This document shows positions 22,667-35,500 of a DNA stretch of 64,000 nt, piece after piece. The notes below the pieces were generated by a model. It was not told the origin of the DNA, searched no databases, and saw nothing but the letters and a program-made list of their open reading frames with translations. Source of the stretch: Strigops habroptila (taxonomy: Eukaryota > Chordata > Aves > Psittaciformes > Psittacidae); the NCBI RefSeq assembly GCF_004027225.2, contig NC_044282.2, positions 62,113,725 through 62,177,724 on the forward strand, written 5' to 3'. Made by a program: the position numbers and the translations under genes. Within the stretch, counting starts at the first letter, position 1; the number at the start of each line of letters is the position of its first letter.

Positions 22667-25495
22667 TTACCTGGAGGCTTCTTCCTTGAGCTCCTTGTTT
22701 TTCCTCACTTCTTCCGCGTGTTTGTCCTGTGGGAGGGGGGTAGGAGGGAAGGAGGGGGGGGACACGCGTTAGCTGGATGGACTTCAAGGTCCCCACGGGC
22801 TGGCCAGCGGCTTCAGAGGGGTTCGAAGGCACGAGGGCGTTCGTGAGGTTCATCCCCCGAGGGACACCACCGGTGGGTCAACAGCGTCCTCTCCTCCCCT
22901 GGGGTGTTTTAAGGACTGTGGAGGCACTCAGGGACAGACTGTCCTCGCCCTCTAGCTAGGAGGTAGACGTCAACCAGACGGGATGGACCGGGAGCCCCAA
23001 GGAGATGGGGTTAGCTCGGATTGTCCTTCATTATCTCGTGCTCTCTGCCTCTGACCCAAGGCTAGCTGAGGCGTTTGGAGAAGGGCACTGGGCGAGCTCC
23101 TTGCAGAAGGGATGTTTTGGAGGGAGCTGGAGGTGGTGAGGGTGGGACCTTCCGTGCTGAGGTTGGGAACAGACCTGCTTCAGGGAGAGAGAAGAGGTCT
23201 GCACAAGCTGGCAGGGCGGAAGCATCTCCTAGCACGGCAGCACAGACCCCGCCAGCTCCACCAGGGAGCTGATGGATCCACGGCCTCTGAAGAAGGGACC
23301 AGGGGAAGATCTGTCACCCGGGAGGTGGAAAACTTGCAAGTGGAGGGTCACAGCCATCACGGTGGGACATGGGGAAAGCAAAAGCTTCACATGTCTGTGG
23401 ACAAGGTAGGGGTCCCAGCTCTCCACCCGCCGACCACTTGTGGGCCTACGGACACATCAGGCTTGGTGGGTGCCCGGACAGGACCCCCGACCCCGAATGG
23501 GATGTTGCGCTTGGGTATTGCTGCATGGTGGGATGGGAAGAGGTGGCTCCCATTTTGGTGGTGTCCCCAGGGGACAAAGCCAGCCCAAGAGCCATGCAGG
23601 GTGCCCAGGTGTGCTGTGAAACCCTCCTGGACCGGTGCCCTAGCACATCCTCCCCTCCCTCCTCACCAGGCTCTCACCTTCTCTTGCAAGCGCTCCAGCA
23701 TGGCTGCTAAATGGGCCTCACGGTTCTCCTTGTTGGACTCCATCTTCTGCGCCAGCTTCTCCTTGGCCATTTTGATGAAGTTGTTGTTCTCCTCAATGGC
23801 CTTCTGGATGACCTCTCTCTCATGCTCCCGCTTCTCCGCCAGATGCTTCAGCAGCTCAGCCTCTTGGTACTGCACAGGCAAAGGAGACACGATGGTCATG
23901 GGGACCATGGGTCCCTTCCCCTCCTGGCCAAAACCACCCTCTCCAAACTCAGTACCATCCCCAGAGGTAGGTGTACGCTGCGGAGTGCAAGCTTGCATGT
24001 CCCCATGGCATATCCCCATGGCATGTCCCCATGACACATCCCCATGGCATGTCCCCATGGCATGTCCCCACGGCATGTCCCCATGGCATGTCCCCATGCT
24101 GCACTGCCATGCATGAGCCACCAGACCTACCTTCCTCCTCTCCTCCGCCGCCTCCAGCTTCTTCTGGATCTCCTCCAGGGATGGGTCGCGCCGCCGGGGC
24201 AGGGAAGCATTGAACTCGGGGATGCCATCGAATGATGGGGGCTTCAGGATGACCTCGAAGGACTGCCCTGAGGTGCGCTTGTTGAGCTCAATGACTTCCA
24301 TGTCGGAGATGACGCACCAGGTGAGGTCGACCGTGTCTGCTGGAGAGGGGCATGGGGTGACCACCAGCATGGACACATGCCACCCCGTTGGGCAAACCAC
24401 CCCGGGGTCCTCCACCTGCAGCCCCACCAATGGGCCACCACCTTCACCCAAATCCCCATACCCTATTGCACCCCATTGTCGTGGGTTGGGGTATGTACTC
24501 CAAGGCACCCATCAATGAGGCTGGGCAAGATGAGGGGCTGGGCATCCCGCTGAGGGAGAGGGGAGCAAGCAAGGCAGGGTTCACCCCTGCTCCAGTGAAT
24601 GGGAACAAGACCGTGAAGCCCCTTTCTGGCTGCAGATCCACCCCCCTAGCCAGCCAGGATGAGCATCCCAAGGCTGGGCATCCCCCTCCATCACCGCTGT
24701 CGCCTCTGGACCCGCTGACATGAATCAGCCTGAATCACCCGGCACCGTCTGCCTAAAAATACCGAGCCCACGCCTGGCGCTTCGTGCCGTGGAGCCGTGG
24801 TGGAGCGGGGCTGCCCGAGCCCCCATCCAACCCAGCCCCCTGCTTCCAGACAGTGCCAGCAAACTGTGGAGCCACCACTCTCGGTTTGAAGGTGACCACG
24901 CTCATGCCAAGGGGTTCCTGCAGTCCCCTGCATCCCTCCCTTCATGCACCCCTCCAGCATGGGTTGGCAGCAGGGTCCTACCTTCATATGTGTATGCTGG
25001 CTTGCTCAGGGGGTCTGAGAGGAAACAGGAGCAAAAGAGGGAGACGAGAGGCAGCTCCTTCATCTTCTCTTTATAAGCTGGGAAGACACAGTGGGATTTG
25101 GGTCAGAGGGGTGGGAGGCCCCATGTGCCAGGGGAGGGCTGGGATGGGGATAGTGGTTTGCCCAGATATTGCAAGCAGGTTTGGGGAAGTAAGGTGCGCA
25201 AAGGGCAAACTGAGGCACGCAGAGGTGGGGCTGTTTTATTGATGGCCACATGGGGTTTGTCTGTCCTGGTGTGTTAACCACACACATGACGTCTTGCCTG
25301 TCACCACTGAGATGCTGTGAGCATCCCAGAGCAGGGGTTAGCATGGGGCACAGCCACCCCCACGGTGGTTTGGATGCAGTCCTGCTCAAACTAGGGGTGC
25401 CCCAGCATGGGGTAGGTGCCAGGGTTGGATACACAGGGCCAGGAAAGTGAAGCTGTCCCCTGTCCCCATGATGGTTCCGTACCAGCCAGAGTCAT
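22667..25495 (-). CDS. STMN4: stathmin-4 (RB3), neuronal microtubule-destabilising phosphoprotein
   Basis: Five coding exons on the minus strand: 25495-25483, 25077-24982, 24339-24131, 23869-23678 and 22726-22667 (TAA). Phases agree and the total is 189 residues, the length I recall for human STMN4. The N-terminal tail ([19 protein letters not shown], then CSC at 20-22) is the family's palmitoylated Golgi/membrane anchor. The stathmin-like domain follows, with [20 protein letters not shown], the proline/serine regulatory stretch around SLPRRRDPS, and a long tubulin-binding helix ending [11 protein letters not shown]. Stathmins bind two tubulin heterodimers and promote microtubule disassembly; this member is neural. 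The splice form assembled lacks the optional insert after YE that some RB3 isoforms carry. Untranslated exon sequence lies at 25541-25496, and a further 5' exon probably ends at 28172. TRIM35 lies upstream on the same strand, as in other vertebrates. Confidence 0.97.
23995..24105. repeat. minisatellite in an STMN4 intron
   Basis: Roughly ten tandem copies of a 10-12 base unit of the type CCCCATGGCATGT lie in the intron between the two stathmin-domain exons. They generate HGDMPWG-like chance peptides that are not coding. Confidence 0.88.
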
Positions 25496-25649
25496 GGCGT
25501 GAAGATCCTTGGGCGTCTGCAGCAAAGAGCGTTTCTGGGGCCTGGGGAAGGAAGAGCAGGGATCAGTGCTGGGTGTCCAGGGACTGGAGGCATTGCCGTG
25601 GGACAGCTGCCCATGCACAGCCTCCCACCCTGCACAGCGGGGTGGGCAC

Positions 25650-25840
25650 ACACTGGTGTGATGGGTACCCACTGGTGTGGTGTGAGGGACACACTGGGAG
25701 GGCACACGGACGTGGTGCGGTGTGATGAGTACGTGCTGTTGGGATGCTGGGGTGCTGGGATGGTGTGATGTGATGGACACGCACTGGCCCGATGGGATAA
25801 ACACACACCGGCGGTGCGATGGGCGCACACTGGGATGGTG
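25650..25840. repeat. degenerate GT/GA-rich repeat in the first coding intron side of STMN4
   Basis: Imperfect repeats of ACTGG-TGTGATGGG-type units occupy about 190 bases upstream of the exon that carries the start codon. They produce histidine/threonine-rich chance reading frames on the minus strand. Confidence 0.5.
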
Positions 25841-28171
25841 GCAGCAGCCGGTGGGGAAGGAGCCTGCACAGCCCACACGTGTACACGCATGTGCCGGGAG
25901 CAGCACGAACACACATGCGCACATACACGCACCCCAGACAAGTGTGACCCCTCTGCACAGCCTCTGCTGTGACCCAAGCCCACCCCTGCTGCCCCCCCCA
26001 ATTCATGTCTAGAGAGCCCCAGCCCTCAGCTCAGCCCCTGCCAGACCACATACAGAAGGACCATCTCCCACATCCCGCTCTCCAGGGGTCTCCATGGCTG
26101 TGGGTGAGGTGTGGGGGCACCCCCAGGACCCCCCATCCATCCCTTGGGGTGAGTGCAAGACCTGGCATGGGGCGGCAACACCCAGAGATTCATTAAAACC
26201 TGGATAAACAGGGGCCATCCCCCTTTCCCAAGGTTTCCGAGGGACACAATGGGGTGCCGGTGGCAACAGAGGGTTTTCCCAGTGGAAATGCCATTCCCAG
26301 CTGTGCTAAGTGGGGGCTGAATTTGGTTTATGGAATTATTCATGGCTTTTGTTTCTAAGGGGAAGAAAAAATCCCTTCTTTAAAATAGGGTCTTAAATCC
26401 TTGAAGCCCCCCAGAGAAGGGGCAACATCCCCCATGGGCATCCCAGGGCTGTCCCACAATCACAGCTTGACCTGGGGGGTCCCGAGAAATCCCAGCCCCT
26501 CATCCCCCATCCTGCTGGGATCTGACACTGGGATCGCACAAATAACCTGCCCGCAGCTTCCAGGGGTTGCTGGGGAGGAAAAACAGGGACAAAATGTGGG
26601 GACACTCTGTGGGGACACCTTTCCTGGAGATGCCCCCCTCTTCTCAGTGACCCCCAGAGCCAGGGCTGGTTGGGTTTGGGGGTACCCAGGGCTTTCCTCC
26701 TCGCCTGGCTGAAGGGTTTTGCCCAGGGCAGCTCTTGCCAAGCACAGTGCCGAGGCAGGGTGGGGATGCTCTAATGGCTCGTGTGCCAACACGAGGATGT
26801 GCCTGTCTGGAAAAAGCGTTTGCCTTGCTTGTGCCTCCCTATTCCTTGTACGACCACATCACATTCTCATTTTCCCTGGGATCTGAAGGCATTTTGTGCT
26901 ACAAAAAGCCGCCCTCCGAGACCTCACATGGCGTTCATGCCCTGGCTGAGGGATAAAATGAAGACACCACCCATCAGACCCAAAATGGGGAAGAGGATGG
27001 GGTCTATCACCAGGGATGCTGCCAGCAGCCCCATTCCTCCTTGCTGTATGAAGATGCTGTTCAAGGCATTTGGAGAGGAAACACCCTCCGTGCTGAGCTC
27101 CCATCCGCCTCTGCTTCCCTAGTGCCCCCAACCCGCATGGCCAGCCATGGGGAGTGGGGTGTGGTTGGGGACCTGCTGGTGCTGTCACCCCCGGGCTGAA
27201 ACCTCGCTCATACCCCAGCATGGAGAGGTTGTGGGAACAATCCTGCTCCCAGCGAGGTGCACTGGGAATCAGTGGGAATGATCCTGCTTCTGGAGAGCAC
27301 GTGGCAGGGAGGGGGCCCGATGCCACCCCAAAGAACTGCCACTGGGTTTCACGCCCTGATTGACACTGTAGATCCTCTGAGCTGGTGGGGACCCCCCATC
27401 TCCCATCCCCTTCCCTCTGAGAAGCACCCAGCAGCAGAGGGAGAGGATGGAGGAATGGAGGGGGTTCCCCACTGCCTCCCTCGAAGCAATGGATGCTTCA
27501 CCGCACCTTTCCAAGGGAGAGGCAGGATGGCAGCTGCCTCCTCCCTCCCTTCCCCTCACTTTTCCTCTCTCCCTGGAATAAATCTTCCAGCGCCTGCTAA
27601 GAGCAGGTCACCTCCACCAGCATCCTGCCACGATCAATAATTCAGACCGGCCCTGCCCTCCGGGGGGGCTCCCGCACCCGCATTTCAGATGGGGGTGCTC
27701 CGGGCGGGGTGACGCCCCCCGCCTCGGGGTCCCGGGGATAGTGGGGTACGGCTCCTCCCGGGCTGCTGGGGCAGAGGATGCTGAGCCCCATCCCTGTATC
27801 CCCGCACCATGGGCGTGGGCTGCCACGCGTGGCAGGGCAGGATGAAGCCCATGGAGGGCGAGAGGTAGAAGGGGATGCGAGGGGGTCTCCGGTAGCCCAG
27901 GCTCGGCTGTCGAGGGCGGGGGACACCCACCAGCCCCCCGGGGGAAGCGGTGCCTGCTCAGGTCGGGGTGAGTACACCCCAAAAGGGATGTACTGGGGGA
28001 TGCTGGAGGCATGGGGACAAAGAGGGGTGCCGCTGGCAGCGAGCGACATCCAGGTACTCCCCTGGAAAAATCCCCTTCCTCCTCAACCCCTCCCCAAAAA
28101 CTTTTCGCCTTCCAAATCACACATACGCCCCCCCCCCCATGAAGCAAAGGGGTCCCCCCCATCGCACTCAC

Positions 28172-28260
28172 CGCTCGGCCGGCGCTGGGGCTGCTCCTCC
28201 GCGCTCTCCGGGCTCCTTTAACGCGGGCGCGGGGGGTCTGCACGGAGCATCCCAGCCGGG
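28172..28260 (-). other. STMN4: probable STMN4 5' untranslated first exon
   Basis: A GC-rich minus-strand stretch ends at 28172 with a good donor (GCCGAGCG then GTGAGTG). It sits inside a CpG-rich region just downstream of CCAAT boxes and CRE-like sites. The acceptor at 25541 would join it to the exon with the ATG. The upstream boundary is a guess. Confidence 0.55.
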
Positions 28261-28277
28261 GGGCCCGGGGCCCCCCA

Positions 28278-28395
28278 TGACATCACCCCCCCGCCCCCAT
28301 GACATCACCTCCCCGGCCCGCCATTGGCGCAGCCGCGCCGCCGCCGCTGATTGGCCCGCGGGCTCTACGAACCGGGTACCAGCCCGGTGACATCA
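28278..28395 (-). promoter_or_regulatory. STMN4: STMN4 promoter with three CRE-like sites and two CCAAT boxes
   Basis: TGACATCA occurs at 28278-28285, 28300-28307 and 28388-28395 (TGATGTCA on the minus strand). It differs by one base from the CREB/ATF palindrome TGACGTCA. ATTGG (CCAAT on minus) occurs at 28323-28327 and 28350-28354. CCAAT boxes read in the direction of STMN4 transcription, and the CpG-rich setting fits a promoter. Confidence 0.6.
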
Positions 28396-28439
28396 CACCC
28401 AGCTGCTATTTTCGGGATGGGCCTGGGAATAATAATGGA

Positions 28440-30600
28440 AAACATATTAAAAAGGGGGGAAGAAAAGGATAAAAGGGAAAAGGGGTGTGTGGGGGAGATG
28501 GATTTAGACCCGAAAAAGAGGGTTTGGGGGAGGTTTTTGGGGGGTTGATGGGTTGAAAGGAGTATGGGCACGATGGAATGCGAGGTTTGGTGCTCTGCTA
28601 GAGCAGGACAAAGCTGGAGAGTGGGAAAGTGACAAAGAAGGGGACATGGAGGGTTTAATGGGCCCTAATGGCATCCGCCACCTCACACCCATGGGGTGTC
28701 GTCTCCATGGCGGGGAGCAGCAGGGTGCCCCTCCATCCGCCTAGGGCCAGGATGTGGCGTGACCCATTCCCAGCCCCAATGGCACGGGAGGACTCGTTGT
28801 CCTCCTCCTACAAACTGGGTAATGGGAGCTCGGATAGGCCGAGTCCCAAATCCTGAAGCTATTTCAGTGCGATGCTGTTGCGGATGCTGGGGCGAGAGGG
28901 GGTCCCCGGGGAGCCCCAGCAGAGGTCAGATACCTCTTTAGGGCTGTGCCCTTCCCCTAAACTGACTCTCCTTCCCCCAGATCTGCTTCACCCTGGCCTA
29001 TTTATCACCGACGGCTGTGTCTGACGGTGATCACAGGCCTGGCACCTCCAGGGAACCATGTGGGTATATTTAGGCACCGGTCTCCTCTGTTATGCAATGA
29101 GGATCAGGGCAATGTGGGGAGGTGGTTCCCCCTGGAAAACAAATGTAGGGTGGCTTTGCAAAGCCCACATCTGCAGGACATGAGGAAGGACAGGGTGACC
29201 CAGCTGGAAATGAGGGTGACATCATATGTGTGACACCACAGCTAGGCCTTAGGTTATCCATAACATCCTGCATAAACTCAACATGGACAACATGTCGCTT
29301 CCCTCCAACAGGCTCCTCTCTGCCCAGGTGATGAGGGAGCTCTGCACCAGAGCCCCCCGGCTCGGCAGAACTCAGGTGCCCATGTAGGTGTGGGTGCCAT
29401 GGATGGGATGCCTGTGGGACATGCGAGGAGCTGCAGCCCTGAGACAGACAAGCCAAGGGGAGGAAAGAGTCAAGAGGTAGCAGCCAACTGGGGGACAAAC
29501 AGGCATTGTGGGGACCCAGGTGGCTGCAGGATGGTCCCTGCCATGGCTAGCACCGGGGTGTGTGGCTCCCCACCCGTGGGGGGGCCACTGGAGATGCCGG
29601 AACTCTGGGGGGTCCCATCTGAAGGTGTCTCCTTGTCCCCTGGTTCCACAAGACAAGCATGTGCAGGGGTGGAACTTGGCTTCCAGGGCTGTCACCCTCC
29701 CCCCTGCCAACCATCCTGCTGCCCCAGGGAACTGCTTTTTCCCGGCAGCGTGTGCGGGTGTCGGTGAGACAAGGCACAGAAAAAGGAGATTTGGGGCTAC
29801 CCAGGGCAGTGGGGACTGTGGGCTGACATGGGCCACCTCTTTCCCATCCAAGCCTTCCCTGGGTTTGGGACCATCTCCAGGATAGGAGCTGGCAGGAGGA
29901 GAGGCTGGCCATGGAGCCAGGCTGGTTTGGGGCAAGAAAGAGCCCTGGCAGCAAGAGGAGGCCCCAGGGGAAGCATGGGGTAGAAGGTTTGTTTATTCCC
30001 ACGGCTGCAGCCTTCTGACTTAGGGAAACTTGCTCGGCATCCCAGTGCCAGCATGGGTGGAGCGGGTAGGAGAGAGGGAAAAACAGGCTGAGGCTGTGCT
30101 CCATCTGGATGGCCATGCAGGAAGGTCCAGGTGTGCTGGGATGATGCCCCTCTGCCCAGAGCAGGCATCCCAGGGAGACCCTGAGGATGGGGCGAGTGTA
30201 TTCAGGGTTTTCCCCCGTCCTCTCCCATCCTTCAGCTGTGCTCAGGGGGTTGCAGGGCTGGAGGTGGGCTCTGCACCCCCCTCCCTCCATTCCTCTCCCA
30301 GGACATCTCCAACCTCCACCCCTCCAAGGTTCAGTATCCGCAGATCCTCCAGCGAGAAGACCCACAGGTTTGGGCTTCCCTTATCCCAGGCGATTCGTGG
30401 TCCTGGGAAGACGTGGAGCACCCCGGTCACCACAGGCTCAGCCCCATCCACCTCCCCCAGCACTCAGCACCCGGCACAGGATCCGTCCCCAGGATCCCAC
30501 ATCCAGGGCTGGGCCATCCCGGGAATCCTCCTTTTGGGGGGTCCCCCCCATTTTTGCTCCCCACCCCTCCGGGATGCACCAGCCCCAGCGCTGGGTACCC
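28440..30600. other. intergenic STMN4-TRIM35, no gene recognised
   Basis: Chance reading frames occur on both strands because the sequence is GC-rich. None has splice signals together with a recognisable peptide. Confidence 0.4.
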
Positions 30601-30618
30601 GCGGCGAGGGAGGGCGGG

Positions 30619-30740
30619 CGGAGGGGGGGGGGGGGGAGGGCGGGAAAAAGGTGCTGTTCTCCCTCGGATTGGTCAGAAATGACATCATCGCGGGGCTGTG
30701 AGCCAATGGGAGAGCTGCCTGTCTCTCCGAAATATCATCC
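30619..30740. promoter_or_regulatory. second promoter-like cluster with G-run, CRE-like site and CCAAT boxes
   Basis: A long G-run (about 30625-30640) is followed by ATTGG at 30668-30672, another TGACATCA at 30680-30687 and CCAAT at 30703-30707. The arrangement resembles the STMN4 proximal promoter 2.3 kb away. It could be an alternative STMN4 promoter or a distal element. Confidence 0.35.
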
Positions 30741-30896
30741 GGTCCTAAAAACGCTGGGAGGGGAGATCAGTACAGCCTGATGAGGGGGGTCTATACAACA
30801 ACTCCAGCTCTCCGCTGCTTAGATTCACTCCCCCTTCCTCACCCGCATACCAGGGAGCCCCATGTGCACCCGCGAACCCACCCTGCTTGTAGGGGA

Positions 30897-30956
30897 AGGA
30901 TGGATGGGGATGGGATGGATGGGGATGGGCATGGGGATGGGGATCGGGATGGGGAT
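30897..30956. repeat. GATGGG simple repeat
   Basis: About 60 bases of imperfect GATGGG/GATGGATGGG units. Confidence 0.85.
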
Positions 30957-30959
30957 CCT

Positions 30960-32395
30960 GGGCAGCCGGAGGGCTCCCACCCTCAGCATGAGCAGCCAAA
31001 AATGAGGCTAAACCAACAAAAATCATTATAATCATAATAAATGAAATCGGGTGTGCCAGCAAATGCTCAGTCCCACGGAGGCATCACCCATTTCTCTGCC
31101 TCTGTGGGATAAAATCAAGCCCAGGGGAAGATGCAGGTACCATTTATTACACTACAACTGCAGAGTCTTTAGGAGCCAACCAGTTCATTCATTCATATCG
31201 GTTCCTGCAAACCAATTTTTCACCAAATGATTCGGAAAAAATCAAAATGCTTCCGTTTCGCTGCCTGAAGCGATGCCTCATTTCACCTTTTATTGCTGTT
31301 TTCACTCTGGGCACCTGCTCTGGCACTTGCAGCCACAGGAGGGAAATGTTCCCTTCGGGCCTGACAAAGAGAAATGCCTCCTCCTGCTCCAGCCCCATCA
31401 GCCCAGAGAGCTCCATCGGCTTTTGCTGTTCCCAAATAACACCTTTCTTGTGCCTAAACTGGCTGCGGGATGCCCAAATTTCCAGAGGCTACCAGTTTGT
31501 CGGGGTGCGATGAGCAGCACTGGGGCATGGAGAAGGGCAGGAGACAGGATGCCTGTGCTCAGTTTCCTCCTTTCCCAGTATCCAAGGATGTTCAGTTGGA
31601 AACAGATAACATCGGCTGAGGTAAGGAAGGCGGAGGAGCCCCTGGGTGGCCCCCACACCGCACGCCTCTGACTCTCCCTGTTGTTTTTCCACCCCCAGCT
31701 CTTGTTCCTAAGGAGCATCCTATGCAAATGGTGAGAAACCATGGAAACCACCCATTAATATCAGCATCCTGCCAGTGAGGTCCTGGCGCCAGGCAGCGAG
31801 GGCAGCTCGGCCCACCGGGCACCCTCCCTTTCCCCAAGGCACCATCTTCAAACCCCAAGGGCTCACCAGGCTGGAGGAAAAAGCCTTTTGGGCACAATTA
31901 ATATCAGGCCATACCCAGCAGGGGGTTACAGAGGCTGTTTTATGTCTCTCCCCATCCCACGTCTGAGCCTCCTCCACCTCCAAACCCCAACTGTGCAGTT
32001 GCAGGCTCTGGGAGCTGGGGAGTTATGGAAAAGCCTCTCAAGGGGTGTAAAGTCATGGAGAGAAGGGTTGGAGGGGAAGGATTGTTCCTCCTAAGGATAT
32101 AGAGGTGAAACACAAGCTTCTGCCCAAGTCTAGCCAAGCTGTATGGGATTTCCCCCTCCCCACAGTGCTGGGGCAAGGGCCATTGTCCCCTGCTTTACCC
32201 ACAGCAAGGAGACATGGAGCCCTGCATGCTGCAGCACTTGTATGACCTTCAGGAGACCCCCAGATGGTTTAATTTCCTATTTACAGCCCCCTGGGAGGGA
32301 GATAGATACCTTCTCCCTAAGCCTTCCCAGCTTTGGTCCAGGAGGGAGAGGGGCAGAAAAGGAACAAAAGTGATTTGGACACAGAGAGATGCAAA
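30960..32395. other. intergenic, no gene recognised
   Basis: I see no supported exon on either strand between the GATGGG repeat and the TRIM35 polyadenylation signal. The block at 31.14-31.46 kb is AT-richer than its surroundings and may be an old element or a conserved non-coding stretch. Confidence 0.35.
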
Positions 32396-32409
32396 AGAAG
32401 AGCAAAATC

Positions 32410-32415
32410 TTTATT
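32410..32415 (-). terminator. TRIM35: TRIM35 polyadenylation signal
   Basis: AATAAA on the minus strand (TTTATT on plus), 150 bases after the TRIM35 stop codon. Confidence 0.8.
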
Positions 32416-32564
32416 AATGAGAAAAAAAATAAAGAAGAGACAGTACATCCATACATTCTTTTTTCCCTGTTCTGTTTTTTTTTCTTTTTCCTGAGGAAAG
32501 CTAAAAAAGCACCAAGAGAACCCCAAATACAGGTAGAGGCAGTGGTGGCAGGAGATGGTGGCCA

Positions 32565-35500
32565 CTAGATGGACACATCCTCATGGACGCGGACCCGGAG
32601 GGGGCAGATGCGGAGCGCATTGGGCATCGTGCCCACCGGTCTACCCCCAATGTAGAAGTAGGGGAAGACGGTGCCACCGAACTTCTCATGGAAGGTGTAG
32701 ATGTGGGTCTTGTGGTCGGCGTCATAGAAGGAGAGCTCCCCCTCGTCGCAGTCCAGCTCCACGCGGATCCGTCTCACGTTGCCCAGCGCCGTCTCTGACC
32801 GCGCCATGTTGGAGGCTCGGCACAGCTCGCTGTCCTTCCCAGACAGGCAGTAGATGTACCAGAAGCCGGAGCGAGCATCGTGGTGGAAGGTCCAGTGGTT
32901 GCCACTGCGCAGCCGGGCCACCCCCACTCGCCAGTTCTTGATGGTGCCCAGGTCCACCTCCCATGTGTGGAAGCCGGTGGAGAAGCCGCAGGAGCCCAGG
33001 ATGCAGGGGGCTGAGGTGAAGCGCTCGGGGTTCTCCACCAGCAGCTTGTAGCCCCCGTTGGTGACGCTGGTGAGGTCCTCGGATACGGAGAGCCAGCCCG
33101 CCGCGGAGTTGGGGTTGAAGCTAAAGGGAACTGTGGTGGGGACGTGTGTTAGGAGCTCAGCTTGCTGCAGTGATGAGCTTATGGGGGGGACCACAACCCT
33201 GAAAGCACCCATCCACCCATCCATCCACCCACCCATCCCTAACCCAGCTCACCACAGAGAAATGCACCTTCCAGGGCTTCTCTTTTGGGGTGCAAGTGCC
33301 CCAGAGCGCCCTTTATGCTCTCCAACCCCCTTCCCCAGGCCCACCAGCAATGGCCATGGCTGCTCCATGCTCCTCTCCAGCACCCACCGCCCCTTGGGCT
33401 GCCCCATACAAAGGCTGCTTTAGTCCTGGGATGACCACCCTTTGGAGGGGACGCAGCAGCTCACCTACGGTGATGATGTCCAGCATCTTCTTCCACACAT
33501 TGTACTGCAGCGAGCCCAGGTACTTGGCGACATCGAGAAGCATCCCTGACTGCACAGGCTCCGGCTCTTCAGCTGTGCAGGCAATCCTAGAGCAGGGGCA
33601 GAGGATGGACATGGGTCAGGGATGGAGGAAGGGGCTGGGCTGGGTCTCCTGGTATCCCGCATTTTAGCCGGAGCTTCCCCACCAGCACCCCACATCTCCC
33701 AAACCTTGCTCTCACTGCAGGAGGGTCCCAACACCAAATCGCCCCAACATCAGGGTTCTAATGCTTCCCCCAAGACCCGTAATGCTTTGTTTCTGCACAC
33801 ATGTCCCCCATCCTCCTAGAGGCACCCAGGGGTGCTGCCTGGCCTTGGGGACCCCCAGCACCTTCTTGTGCTGGAGCACCCATACCTGAGGCGTACACAT
33901 GGCTACAGGGACTCGCCTGGGGCAGAAACCTTGCAGAGACCCCCAAGGAGGGGATATGGGGGCTCAACCACCCAACCACCCTGTGTCACCGGGCAGGGGA
34001 CACAGCAAGGACCAGGACTTACCTGCGCTTGCGGTTCTTGTGGGTCTGAAAGAGAAGGAGACACCAGGCATCAGACCCTGACTTGTAAGGTCTCACAGGG
34101 GCTTGCGCACACCCAAAGGATCACCCAAAGGGTCACCCAGTGCCCTGCTCACACCCCGGCAGAGGTGCCATGGCGTGGGGCAGCACCCCAGCAGGACTTT
34201 ACCATGAGGAAGGTGTAGTCATCCTCCTTGAGGTCCACCTGGAGCTGGCGGGCTTCGTTGAGCAGGGCCCGGCTCTCGTCCGCCAGCTTCTTCATCTTGC
34301 CCTCGAGGATGCTGTGCTTGCGCTGCGCCTCCTCCTGCAGCTGGGCCAGCAGCGCCTTCTCCTCGCCCCGCAGGAACTCGTGCAGCTTCTCAAACTCCTT
34401 CCTGATCTGCTCCTCCAGCCGTACTGCTTCCAACTGCCCCATATGGGGATGTCAGCACCTCCCCCGGGAGCCCCCCGCCCCCCTGGGCTCACACCAGCCT
34501 CCCCATAAACACTCCTCCGGAGTCCTCTGACCAGCTCCAGCGCTCAGGGACTTGCTGGGCTCCAACTGGGACCGCGCTGCCCTCCCAAAATCCCCAAATC
34601 CAAATCCCTGCAGACACAGCAGGCACAGCCCCATCACCCTGCTCCTCAAGTCCCCATCCAAGTCCTTCCTCCCCCATCATCACCTTCCTCACTCAGGGAT
34701 GGAGCATCCCAGGATAGGTGCAGCATTCCATACCAGAGCCACCTGCCCTCCTGCCCAGGGTGTGTGCATGCATGTGTGTGCATTTGCACATGTATGCATG
34801 TGCTTGCACACACGTGCCTGGATCAGGCCCCCTGCCTCCCTGCTCACAGTGACCACGCACCTGGTTGTGTTTGGAGATGGACTCGTAGGAGCGATGCACA
34901 GCCCCGAAATCCTTCGCCTTATCCCGCAGGGAAGTCTCCATGTTCTTCAGCTTGGCCTGCAGGAAGGAGACACATTCAGGACCCTCACAAGCCTACACCC
35001 AGAGTTTCCAGTGCAGAAAGACAAGAGCCCCAAGCCCAGCAGGAAGAGGTTAAGCAGGATCCTTGCTCCACCCACGCTTTCCCCTCCTGCGGCTGGGGTC
35101 AGCTCTGCACAGGGCCATGCAAACACATCCGTGGTGTGAGGCAGAGAAGCTTTGCTCTATGACAAATCCTACCCCCTGTTTTTAAGCCCTTCTACTGAGG
35201 CACTATCAAGTCCCTGCCTGCCTCGGTGCTGCAGGCAGCCCGCCAAGCCTTGTGAAGCAGCAGCCCCACGTCTGCCCCGCCACATTTGAAATCTGGCTTG
35301 TCCCTGTGGGCTGAGTCAGGGCAGCAGCGGCTGCTTTCCCACCCAGGAAACACGGTGGATCCTGGCATGATGCCCGGCTGCTGGCCGGAGCCCATCTTCT
35401 TCTCCTCCTCCTCCTCCCCCCCATGCAGCCATAGCCCGTCCTGCCCCGCAGGGCTCGGAGTTGCCTCCCCATCCCACATCCCTCCCTGGCTGGGGGAATT

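Noticed and set aside
23112-24116. 334-codon plus-strand open frame across STMN4 exons
   Set aside because: It is antisense to STMN4 coding exons and includes the CCCCATGGCATGT minisatellite; its peptide is low complexity.
27608-28243. 211-codon minus-strand open frame near the STMN4 promoter
   Set aside because: High GC content keeps frames open; no conserved-looking peptide, and it overlaps the proposed untranslated exon.
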